A stretch of 64,000 nucleotides of DNA, from assembly GCA_004794785.1 (NCBI GenBank), contig SJOL01006496.1, forward strand, positions 589,564-653,563. The letters run 5' to 3'. Below are positions 47,628 through 58,616 of this stretch, one piece after another. The translations under genes were made by a program, and so were the position numbers. A model generated the notes under the pieces. The model made no database searches. It was not told the origin of the DNA and saw only the letters and a program-made list of their open reading frames with translations. Source of the DNA: Opisthorchis felineus (Eukaryota; Platyhelminthes; Trematoda; Opisthorchiida; Opisthorchiidae). Numbering within the stretch: position 1 is the first letter of the stretch; every line of letters begins with the position of its first letter.

Positions 47628-49924
47628 CTTCCGTCAACCCTGTGTTCTGCTTAAACCCAAATTGCATGAAATTCGACTTATACAGTCATCTGCATATCTG
47701 TTTGGCTTTGAGGGGAGGAGCACCTGGAGTCTAGCTGAATAGCTCGTTCGTGTTGTTCTTCTGCAGCTGAATCCGGTGCACCAGGCCTTCTCATGTTCCA
47801 GTTGGTACGATACTCGAGTAGTGTTCCGCGTCTATGCGATGTAATGCGATAACTTGAATATCGTACCAAATGAACCATGAGGTGGCCTGGTGCATCACAT
47901 TCAGTCGAAGAAGAACATCATTAACGAGAGATTCAGCTAGGTTCCAGGTGAGTCTACCGTACAAAACCAAATTGGTATGCAGATGAGTGTATAAGCGGAA
48001 CTACTCTTTACTTCTTACATGGAATTGGTCGATTTCGTGCGCTTTTTGCGCTTTTTGCGCTTTTTTATAAGGGATAAATCAGTATGCCGCTGTGTGAGGC
48101 CTCCACCTAAGAAACGCTTGAAACAATTCTAGTAATTCTGACTACTTTATCCTGCATGTGCCTACCACCCATCACCTAACGGATCCCGGAAACTCGTTAG
48201 TACTTATGTCCTGATTTAACTACTCATAGAATAACAGAAAACCAACAAACATATCATACGGCCCAGTAACACCGAAGCAGACATGTTCAAGTTGGTCACG
48301 CAGATGCTGGTCAGTCAGCACCAGTTGGTCACAGATGGCCACAAAAGATTAGCTATACTGTGACATCTGTTGCAATCAGAACTCGCCAAAACCTGTGCCT
48401 TATTACCTGGTCGAGCAGTCATAGCAAGACATCTACCACCCGCCCCCAACCCTTAATTCCCAATCCCAGTGTCTTCTCGGACATCAGTCCCCATCCCCAA
48501 ATCAGTCTCTGGTCGAACTAACAATCACAGCTGCTGCAAAACAACCAAAGTCCAGCAACGTTAGCATGCACTCCCTAAGAAGTCAACAGCATGCCAACAA
48601 AAACTCCAACTGTGAATACTACTGTTATGGTCGTTCATCCTAGTATAAAATATTACTATGATTAATAAACGGGGCATCTGTGAGGCAGACAACGATGCAC
48701 CGGTTTCTGCATGGATGCGCGCACGCACACAGGTAAGCACACATCTGCTCAGATAAATTCCACAGCTGTTTTCCTGGCTCTCAGGGAGGCTGAATACAGG
48801 AACAAATTGGGGACCACATGTTCTATGAATACAAACACCATTGTCCTCTTCCTCTCAATCTCCTTGCCATAAGGGATTCAGGTGCACCTGTTCAGTGGCC
48901 ATACGAATCACAGATGTTATCCTATCGTCAACGTCGTCGTCAGGTGGTGGCGGTAAACTATTGAGATGATCTCAACAGCTATATATGGAAAAGGACGACG
49001 TGAGTTGAAAGACAAATTACAAGATTAATCACAAGTTACCGGCCCTCGTCATCTAATTTATTGCACACCTATTTAATGAGTTTGCCACATTTGAGTGCAG
49101 AAGACCAGGTGTCACAGCAAAGAAAAGATTCTTGACAGTGGGACATAAGGAACAGTTTATATTTTTTTGGTGCATTCCATATGATAATTTCTACAAACAT
49201 AAGCCACTCTGGCAAGCTGGAAACCACATAGCTCCTTGGGAGATACCCACAAGTTCTGTACTCAGATTATCAAATTATACCAGCTAACCGTACTCCTTCA
49301 CTTTATCGCACTTCGTAACAACTTCCTTTCCCATGGTACCGTGGGCGACACAGAACTGTGGTCTTAAATTTTGACCTCTATGAACTGCAAACAAACGTCT
49401 AATACAACCCAAGTCATATGATGAGATAGAACTTTGTACACAAAATTACCATTCTAATGACAATATACATCGCTCGTCTACCAGCATTCAGTTAGTTCAG
49501 CTCCTGCAGCGCGTGGCTCTCAGTTCCGAAAACAGTAGGCTGGTGATAAAAAATCATTATCACCTTACAGAAGCATTATAACTGATACCTCAGTATAGTA
49601 TAATAGATCAGTTAGGAAATTCACTGCTTCTGAAGCTTGGCCACCCTCAATATGTTGAACAGAACGGCCGTGTGACCCACTTGTGCCTACGAACTATGTG
49701 ACTACCACGAGCGAAAACCTCTTATAGCAAATGCTACTCGAACTATTTGGCAATTCAGCTATACTCGTACCTAAATGATTCACAACTGCTGTGGAATGAA
49801 AGTTGTCCCCCGAAGATAATCTTCGAAGTTTTTTAGTTGAAGCCCCAAACAACCGTGCAGAAAGTTTATTTGCTTTAGGTCTCTGACTGAATGTAAATTC
49901 ATGATGTGAGGAGATTCGATGGTT
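47628..49924. other. No recognised gene; upstream (minus-strand) flank of the ribozyme
   Basis: The first 330 bases may belong to the element carrying the ribozyme, but I found no second copy in this window to set its ends. The remainder has only short open frames. Confidence 0.4.
48040..48066. repeat. Three tandem copies of TGCGCTTTT-type unit
   Basis: Three successive GCGCTTTTT units give a perfect 9-base tandem repeat. Seen directly; no function inferred. Confidence 0.9.
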
Positions 49925-50138
49925 TTCAGTGGAGGTTACTTTTGTCAATGAGGCCAATCTATGCTGAAAAGCCAATAAGCACTGTACAGCTGTTTCATCC
50001 TTGTTGGGGATCAACAACAGTGTGCATCTCTCGAAACTCAGAGAGCGACCACCCGGCCAGTGGTTGGATCATTCGCTCTCGCTTAGACAAGACATGGTGT
50101 TCAATAACGTTCAATAACGGAAACCACCGTGTGGTCAC
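49925..50138 (-). mobile_element. tRNA-like SINE, family B, copy 3 (head-to-head partner)
   Basis: On the minus strand the copy runs GGTTTCCGTTATTGAA, CCAACCACTGGCCGG, a degraded B-box, then CACTGTTGTTGATCCCCAAC, AAGGATGAAACAGCTGTACA, GTGCTTATTGGCTTTTCAGC and ATAGATTGGCCTCATTGACA. It is the best-preserved family B body in the window. Its 5' end faces that of copy 4. Confidence 0.8.
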
Positions 50139-50187
50139 GTACTGACTTCCTTCTGAGAAGTCGTCATTTGAGGAGCCAGTCAATACA

Positions 50188-50470
50188 TGACCAGGTGATA
50201 TGGTTTCCGTTATTGAAGGACGAGTGTCGCTATGTCCTGCCGAAGTGTGAGCTACTCACACAGCTACTCGTGGTCAAACGGTTAAATGTTCAACCACTGG
50301 CCGGAAGGTCGCAGGTTCGAAGCTCCTAGTTTCGCGAGATCCGCACTGCTGATGATTCTCAAAAGCTGTACGATCCTTCTCGGCTTTTCAGCTTAGACTG
50401 GCTTCGCTGACAGGATGGAATCCCCATTGAATGTAATTTTCAGTGGGTCCCAAGCTACTTCTGTTCTCCC
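50188..50470 (+). mobile_element. tRNA-like SINE, family B, copy 4
   Basis: The copy starts ATGACCAGGTGATATGG, TTTCCGTTATTGAA. It has an A-box TGGTCAAACGG (50271-50281) and a B-box GGTTCGAAGCT (50314-50324), the clearest pol III promoter of the family. The body reads CCGCACTGCTGATGATTCTC, AAAGCTGTACGATCCTTCTC and GGCTTTTCAGCTTAGACTGG. The 5' leader before the A-box is unusually long for a tRNA-derived SINE but is shared with copy 3. Confidence 0.8.
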
Positions 50471-50879
50471 TTTCTAAGAAAAATGAAGCAATCAAATTTT
50501 TGTTACATGTGTGACGAAAGTGAACAGCTTCTGACGAATAGGTGCAGTACGAAATATATTGTACTTGCTAGAGCCTCGTTGTATTCAAACGAGTTTGAGC
50601 CTGGAGCGGATGCCTTTGAAAAACTGAGTGCCATTACAAAGATATTCGTCAGCATTTTATTCACAGTTGTGTCGGCCCGTAAGAATTATCGTAGGGTGAA
50701 TGCTAAAACAGTATGCTTACTTACCCATTGTCTAACTTTATTTTGCCTGCTTGTGCATAGTTTCAGGCCTTTTGGAATTTGCATCTGTGTGAATACAGCT
50801 AAAAAGTTTTTTATTTTCTGGTCCGATTGTTTTTGATACTTTACACGAAATCGGAGGCGTTGGGCTTGATTCTCTCCGA

Positions 50880-50990
50880 AATCCTGAATCAGCAGCAATG
50901 AACACCCTTAACCACTTAGGGAATGAAACCCGGACCTTTGATATGCATGACGAGTGCATTGTAATCTAACCAGCATCTCCGTAAGAGCCT
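50880..50990 (-). mobile_element. tRNA-like SINE, family C
   Basis: On the minus strand the sequence reads GATGCTGGTTAGATTAC, then AATGCACTCGTCATGC, then AAAGGTCCGGGTTTCATTCC. The last block is one or two changes from a tRNA T-arm (GGGTTCGATTCCC). It looks like a tRNA-derived SINE head with mutated B-box. No second copy is in this window. Confidence 0.5.
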
Positions 50991-53393
50991 TTTATACTGA
51001 TCAGGCGAGATCAGCTGATTAAAGCAAACCTGGATATATGTGGAAATCAACTTCATGGATGCGCACAGATGCGCTCAGTTAAACCCGTTTTACCGGAGAC
51101 AAGCCATGGGATCTATGCGCTTGAAATCCTTCAAGCCAGGAACCACGTGATCCTTTCATGTCTATAGATAGTTCAACTGGGGACCAGCGTCGCCTGCTAT
51201 GAAATGTTTTTTTTATTCAGAAGAGACAGTAGTGTTCAGGGAACGCCGGTACTGAAATTGGTGATAGCGGGGCGGGGTCATCCAGTCGAAGGCTATTGGA
51301 CTGTGAAATATGGTGTCTCATATCGGTCTTAGTGACAATTAATCCTACCTCCGAATTGTAGGTGAACGCTCCCATTAGGTTGTTTAATACATTTCACCTC
51401 TTTATCTCTGATTAGATCATCGGTGCAAAACACCGCGACCTCTCTACTGTAGTTCATCCAACCATGGTTTGTTTGGTCAGCTGAACAAACTGAGCAAAAA
51501 ATCAATGCCATAATAGGAGAAATCTATCGAAAATGTTTCTTGGCGCAACCTATGTTAAAAAAATTTGTCAGAATACTTGATGTCCCGAGTGCAGTCAAAT
51601 GTTGTTCTCAAGATCTCACGATCCGCATGGAGGATCTGACAAGTGCCGGACATATGAGACTTGGGTATGAGGATGGCAATCATAAAAGTAGTAGGTAGTT
51701 TTTTAAGGGTTACCGCATACTGTATTCATAATTAGGTAAAGAACCTGCAGAGTTTTTTATCTGTCCCTCAAAACCCAAAACGCAAAAGTATTGGAGGTAA
51801 CTTAGCATTGCTTCTGTTGGGTATTCAAACGAACAGATGCTGGAATGACTGGTCAACGTAATTTCCTAGCACTGCATGCCAAAACGTTTTCCACGAACAG
51901 GATATAAGAATGTCTCATCGAGTCCCGGAAAACTGACAGACCTTGCTGGCCTTAGAAAAAAGCCTCCAAGGTCTCTTCCCCTAACTTCTTTGCGTTTCAC
52001 CAGGCTCAGTAGAAGAATAGATCATTCCTCTAAGTCCTCACGAGCTTAAACTCTAAAGAGAGTTCGGACATCAGTTCTTCGTGGTTAGGGATTTTTTACT
52101 CAAATTATCCTACCTCAGCAACGATGTTGTAAACGTTCTTAATAAAACTTGATCTAATTAATGCCTGGCAGCAATCGTAATGTTCCAACTTCATAACCGC
52201 TTCTGTTGCCAGGAGCAGTAAGACAAATTTACAGTATCTGGACAGTAGAGTACAAATCCAGACACAAAATTCTAAGCACCAAAGCCAATGATCGGGGTCC
52301 TTTTATGATATCTTCAGTTGTCCTGTCTAACACTTCACACGTTCGACGCCTCTGTTTGTCTGTCTCGCCCAACCCGAAGCATGCAATCCCTTATCATAGT
52401 CAAGAACCGAGTGATCTGTATCAGCAACCAGCGAGCTAATGGGAACTCCTTAGGTAATCACTTGTTATATGCTATTCGGCAGTTTAGAGCACGTTATCCA
52501 TTTAAAAATCACACAAGAACTAGTAGAGTTCATGCGGGTGAAAAGAACGACGCCAGCTGAGTCATCGGCGAAAGTGATTTAGGATTTCTAGCTTCTGAAG
52601 ATAAGATAAAGGCCATGTAATCTGTGGTCCAAAAACATAAGCCGAACAGCTAATCCACTCCAATCTGCAAATACCTTTAGATTTTCGATAAAACTCACCT
52701 TAATTTATCAAATTTAAACGAGGTCAACTTTACTCTTACTATCTCCTACACTTATCTGCTTCCATTCGTCACTTTCAGACTTTTATCGTAAGCAGGGTCA
52801 AAGTTTTCTGAAGCGCACTCTTTTGAGTCCCTTTACTTCGGTTCCAGATGAGGTTATATGTTTTCTTGGTATTTGCATCGTCACATTACAATATTCGCGT
52901 CATCGCAGTATTGGCCAGGGGTGAGGGTGAATATCAGCAACTATCAAAACCGGTGCCGTTTTTTTGACTTACTGCCATTCCATTTTGCTGTTATGTTTGT
53001 TAACATCTTGATGTTGAAAACTCTAGGTTAGTGTTTGCGAAATTGGTTTTGGATTCCTCACACTTGACTCAGTGCAGAGAATATATATCCTAAGACTCAC
53101 TGACGTCGCTGGACTATGGAGGCGAAGCCTGAAACACGCGTGCGATGAATACCACTGATTCAGTTTCGAAGTCTTCAGTGACTCGTTGCAGTTGACTCTG
53201 CAGGAGACTAAAAGCTACAGGGTGAGTGCATAAAAGTTTGCCACCAGGTTAACCACGAACAGCAACGGACAATGAAACGGCGAGATCTCGACGTTAGGAT
53301 GCTCTGTGGACAATTCTTGTTACTACTCACTTGAAGCTGACTGTTTCCAAAGGCGATATAAGGGGCTGCTATGGGGTCTGAACCGGTACTTAC
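50991..53393. other. No recognised gene
   Basis: Short open frames only, no recognised repeats. Confidence 0.45.
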
Positions 53394-53507
53394 ACACGAG
53401 GTCACAGCTTTCAAAAATTTAGCAACAGAAACTCCATGGATTGGATTTTCACGCCTCTCCAGAATGCTTCCAAAAATCTCGGCAGCCATGTCGGACAAAC
53501 AGTATAC
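53394..53507 (-). CDS. Candidate internal exon of an unidentified minus-strand gene
   Basis: The segment has a strong acceptor (TTTCATTGTCCCTGTAG) and a consensus donor (GTAAGT). It is exactly 38 open codons long and phase 0 at both ends. It reads VYCLSDMAAEIFGSILERRE, then NPIHGVSVAKFLKAVTSC. Such an exact fit of frame and both splice signals is unlikely by chance. I do not recognise the protein. It could belong with the candidate exon at 54410-54502. Confidence 0.45.
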
Positions 53508-54409
53508 CTACAGGGACAATGAAAGATGCCATACAAGGCAACGCAACAAATACTACTAAGTTATGGTTTTCCGCTCGTGTAACTCGGTTCGTTATCAGGA
53601 TAACCTTGTTAAAAAATTGGGCTTTCCATGAGTCCCGCATGGGATCAAAAATTTAACTGGGCCTGTTACGAAGCTTCTGGAAATGCACTGGTGAGCGTTG
53701 GGTCGTATCACTGGAAAACAGACTTGCAACAAAATGCTGTTAGATGACTATAGTGCACATTATGATCTGTCTTGAATGCATACAGAACTACTGTTTCCAC
53801 AAACCTCACCTACTTGTGAATTGCGTTCCAGTTAATTATTCCTCAGAAAAAACTTAAACATCATGCAGTCTACTTGTTCTTAATAGGTGATCCTTTTGAT
53901 ACTGAAAAAAATCACAAGAGAACTGAACTTCCGTACAGGCTTCATATTTCTTTTAGATATACAATATCCTGAACGGCTGCTTGACATTAGAACGACAAGT
54001 CGGAACTGATTGTTAGAAGTGAATGTTTCCAAAGTCAGTGCATGCCATCACGACAGATCGGTTTGCAAAAAGCTCACCCTGCTAACATAACCACAGTTAG
54101 TGGTTAGATTTGACCATGCAAATGCAGGTGGCTGACGGACTTCAAATTCAAATACGGAACTCTGTCCAACATGCAGCTTGATGTGTCAAAGAAGCGATGC
54201 CAGTACTGTCTTTTTGTTCTGATGCTTTTTTTATAAGCCATGGGTTCAACGGCCCGACAACACAGCTTCTCGTTCTCTTACAGCTGTTTGGGTAAACTAA
54301 CAAGAATGCAAGCAAAATATCGATCGCTGACGGCGCGCCGTCCTGTGTTCTGTTTATATAGGTGATTCCGATTGCAATGGCTAAGTAAGCCATAGATTCG
54401 CACAAAGAC

Positions 54410-54502
54410 CGTTTTGATCCCGCTGATCACTGTAGTACAGTCTAAGCGCATCGATTTCCCGCGAGATACTATTTTGGATATATGGTAACAGCTTGCACTG
54501 GA
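54410..54502 (-). CDS. Weaker candidate exon upstream of the 53.4 kb candidate
   Basis: After a good acceptor (TCTGTTCTTTTCAG) the minus strand reads QCKLLPYIQNSISREIDALR, then LYYSDQRDQN, ending at a poor donor (GTCTTT). Composition is protein-like and the order fits a minus-strand gene. No family is recognised. Confidence 0.28.
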
Positions 54503-56894
54503 CTGAAAAGAACAGACGACCGCTCCTGTGCAATAGTAACGGTAAACAATGCCTAACTTCCGCAATGCAACAAAGTGTCGTCTATAAAACACAGGTATGG
54601 TGAAGCGTTCACAGACACAGCTGAGGCTTACAACAATTTTCACAGCTCTATCGAATTGATAGTGCTATGAGTTATTGAGTGCTTTGAAAGGCATCTGATG
54701 TGAACAATGCCAGGAGGTGATTTCCGACGATAAATGATGATGTCATGGTGCTTTGCGGATTCCCGTGCTATCGTAGCATTCATTCTGGGATGTAGTAGGG
54801 TTTAACGCGTAAAGTTTTTCAACACAGAGATTCCACTGTCTGTTCCTTGTGTTTCAATGAAGAAGGGCCAATTGAATAATAGAAATTCTCAACTGTGTGC
54901 CCCAAACATATTGCAAAGCGAAGCAACCGACTGTTTAAACCGAGAGACATAACTGCTATACCAAGAGGCCACCGGAATTCGCAAAATTTCATATCTTCTG
55001 GTAATATGAGGATCCGAACAACTAGACCTTCATTCCACCACCTCTACTAGTGAGTGAAACCTGGTCTCACGTTGAGGGATAGTTAATGTCTAAACACGTA
55101 TTGTCGAATCGTAACAACACTTTCTACTCTTGAAAATAACGCATGCTAGCCGAACTCCTATGCTTTTCTATGAGCACACAAAGGGTTCGTCAAGCAGTTG
55201 GAGCGAAGACCCTGCAGTTGTTCGTCGAATTCGTGCATCATCGATCCTCAAACCGACATAAGAACCTTGGTCAAATAAATTTCGACTACCTAACCAATTC
55301 CGCATTATGTTTGTGCCACAAAGCCAGCCCATTAACCCAGAAAACATGCTGTCGAAAAATTTGTCCCTTACTTTATTCGTGTATCCGGTGTAGCCGCGAC
55401 TGCACCCGCGGATTTTGCATTGACAAAGTCCAAACAAAACGTGTAACAACGATGCGCAGCTAGAGATCTGGGTGTGTATTTGACATCACAGCAAGTAAAA
55501 ACTGTATCATTGTCAAGACCAGTTCCAGCGTTTAATCTACAGGCCACCGTGCGACAAATAAACCGATGTAATCTGCCTCTCATTAATGATGTATAATGGG
55601 AGAGGGAGCAGCGACTCTCTCACCTATCACCCAAGTATACAGATGAGTAGCTAGTGGACGTTAGCTACAGTGAGAAAGAGCATCCAACTCCGACCCTGAA
55701 ATGCAGCCCTGTACATCGTACACAACACCGTACACCACACAAAAATTACTAAGATAACAGTTACTTTCAGAACCCACTTCAGCTACTCGCAGAAATGTAT
55801 GTCTGCGTTTACGGTACATTTAATTCACATCCATCTTGGTGTATTTGTTCTAGGTGTTCTTTTGGCTTTGTGTTTTGATGTCCAGGTGGTGAGTAAATTT
55901 CCGTCCGACGGCAAACAGATGGTGGATTGGCGATTTTCGACAGGTGTTCATTCATATTCTTCACGCAAAGACCGCTTCATGTGTTTAGTTAAAACCCTGT
56001 GTCACAACAGAAGCTGCTAGTGTTTGACCACGAACAGATGATGGGCCATTGCCCTTCTCTCGTCCGAATAACCAGGATTATCAAGTAAATTAACGAAATT
56101 GTCATGCACCCATACACTTGGTTTGGGCGATTTGTCGTTGCACTGGTACTTCTGAATTCGAGACCAGATCGGTGGTTCAAGTAAAGGTTCACTGCTTTCC
56201 TATGGCATGCTTCAGGCTCACTACTTTAGACAAACTTTATTTTAGTTCCACTACTTTAAGGGCTTTAGAGTGGTCTTGCGGTAGGCCATCCTTCTGAGTG
56301 ATGAAGATTATGGAGTGATTCAGTTACCGAAGAATTTGTTTGCTACCAATCTTTATTTGATGAAGCTTTCTTATGGTGCTCAGAAGGTGATTGTGCGGGT
56401 ATGCATAGGAATGGGTATATGGTAGAAGCACCGGCAACAGGAGCCGATAGGGATAATCGCGTAGCCCATTTTCTCTCAGAATGAACTGGTCATATGATGT
56501 AGTCCTAAAGTTATCCTGATCAACACTTCAGCTCAACTAACCGAATTGATATGATGCCTGTAAACGCACAAGTGAGTTCAAAGCTGAGCACATGACAGTG
56601 CTATCAGAGAAGTATTGTCGCGGTTTGCCTGGAATGAGGGTAATCTGCACTGAACAGAACTAGTATTAATCCTCGCCTAGTTTCTAGGTAAACCTTAGGA
56701 TTTCATTCGTCTAATTTTACGCATTAAAGTCATGCTAAAACGGTGTAATTATCCCGGCTAGTCAACCGGGTGTTTGTGAGTGACCGTAACACGCGTGCGA
56801 ACGGATCGAACCTGGACAACTTCGCCGCGGGAAGTTAGCATGTGTTCAGATGTGCGAACTGGGAAAGGCTGCTCCATCGTTTAGTTAGTCAGGC
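54503..56894. other. No recognised gene
   Basis: A short reading KLLVFDHEQMMGHC near 56010-56050 (+) resembles the VFDH block of the RTE-like LINE C-terminus, but too briefly to call. Other frames are without motifs. Confidence 0.4.
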
Positions 56895-57323
56895 ATGGAA
56901 TCCACCAGATCCCAACGACAGCTGTGCCAGTGCACGAACAAAGCGCTGCGCAAGAAACAGAACCGGGACAAACTAGCCTCAAGGTGCTGTCATCTCAGGT
57001 GTATGTTCCTGCTCCCATACTGCAAGAAGATAGACTCACCTCCCCCTACAACGGCTGCCAGACCACATCACTGGAACACGTGTGAGAGTTCACATTTCGC
57101 ACGCACTTTGGCATATCTTAGCGAACGGGCACAAGCACACGCGTATATATGCTCAGCAGGCGTGAGAACTTTCACAAATGCTCCTAAGCCCAAGCAGGTG
57201 AACAACAGCCCCGTTCTCGTTCATACAACAACAGCCATGACAACAACCGTGGTATTTGCGTACTTTTTCGATTTTCTCGTTGCTGTTACTTTCAAACATC
57301 ACACTTTACGGATATTCACATAA
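56895..57323 (+). other. Unidentified 142-codon ORF followed by AATAAA
   Basis: The ATG-started frame reads MESTRSQRQLCQCTNKALRK and ends VTFKHHTLRIFT. The bases right after the stop include ATAAATAAAAG, a possible polyadenylation signal. No domain is recognised and the composition is unremarkable. It may be a terminal exon or chance. Confidence 0.2.
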
Positions 57324-57727
57324 ATAAAAGGAACCGGGTGTTAGGGCTTCCTCCGGTCAGTCTTCTCGATCGGTCTACGGCGGAGGCGATAAGGCCAACT
57401 ACTGATATATTAGTCACCTTTATGTTGAGCTGGCTCTCTGTAGGTCCAGATTACGCAAGTGCTTTCAAACACACTGGCAACCATTAGATTTACTAGACCA
57501 GTGCGTGTCGTGTTACATTCTTACCCCGGACTTTCTATTGCTGTTGACCCACAGGAACTTCCAACACCCTATCTGCCAACGCAAAAATATTTTACGCGAC
57601 ACATAGAGCAGTAAGCCGAGACAAATTCAGTTTTCACAATATTACTAGGGGTTCGTCAAATAACACGCGCTGTTGTGCGTACATTAACTTAAACAGCACG
57701 GCTAAACCAGAAAGCCTCCACAGATAG

Positions 57728-57746
57728 CACACACACACACACACAC
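57728..57746. repeat. (CA)n microsatellite, about 9 units
   Basis: Uninterrupted alternating CA run. Confidence 0.95.
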
Positions 57747-58616
57747 TTCACACGTTATAGTTGGGAAGCTACGGTCCCGAAAGCTGTTTACTGGACCGAA
57801 TAACAACGATAAACGTGCCCGAACTGTTTTGATACCGCCTGTCCGTAGACACATGCACTGTACGACAATACTCAACGTTGATTTCTAATCTTGTTCACGA
57901 AAAGACTTTTTATACGCACCCAGTGACTCTGGTAAGAAATTAGTCTAGACGAAGGTTTCATAAATGCCTCCCAACAAGAACTCGTTAGGTTTGGTAAATA
58001 TAAATGAAGCTGAATTTGAAATACTTTATTGATAAGCTGAGTTGGATTTCACCAACGTTTGATATATTGCCTGATGTACGAAAAACCTAGAGCCTATATT
58101 GGCTTCGAGATTGAACTGCAGAAAGCCAAATAATCATGAACAACTCATTCAAAAATATTCTGAATAACGTCGGAACTCCGCAAACAGTTCAATTCCTGAC
58201 GTTCAAAAACACTAGTTATGAAGACTCCCAATATCGGTAGACTCGCTGGGAGATAATCTTTCCTCTCTTTCCGGTATCCGCTAACTACGTATAACAGAAA
58301 TATGTGAGAACTGTATGATAGGTTACAAGGAGGTTTTCGGTTGTTTCTACCCTGTATTTTCATCCGAATTTACCCGCTCTACTGTTATTTGTTTCTGAGT
58401 TCGGGAACGATCGGGGCTTCACATATTTGACGTAAAATAGGGGTGGTTATGGCGACACAGACTTTACATGGGCGCAACGAGGGCGTCACCTTGTCCAGTT
58501 ACATTAGTTCAGGTTGTTGGTAGAAATCGTACACCAACAAACCTTGAATAGTAATCGATTTACTGAATTAGGACATTTTTCAACAGCTGGATATTGCTAT
58601 GGGAGGGGGGGCAGTT

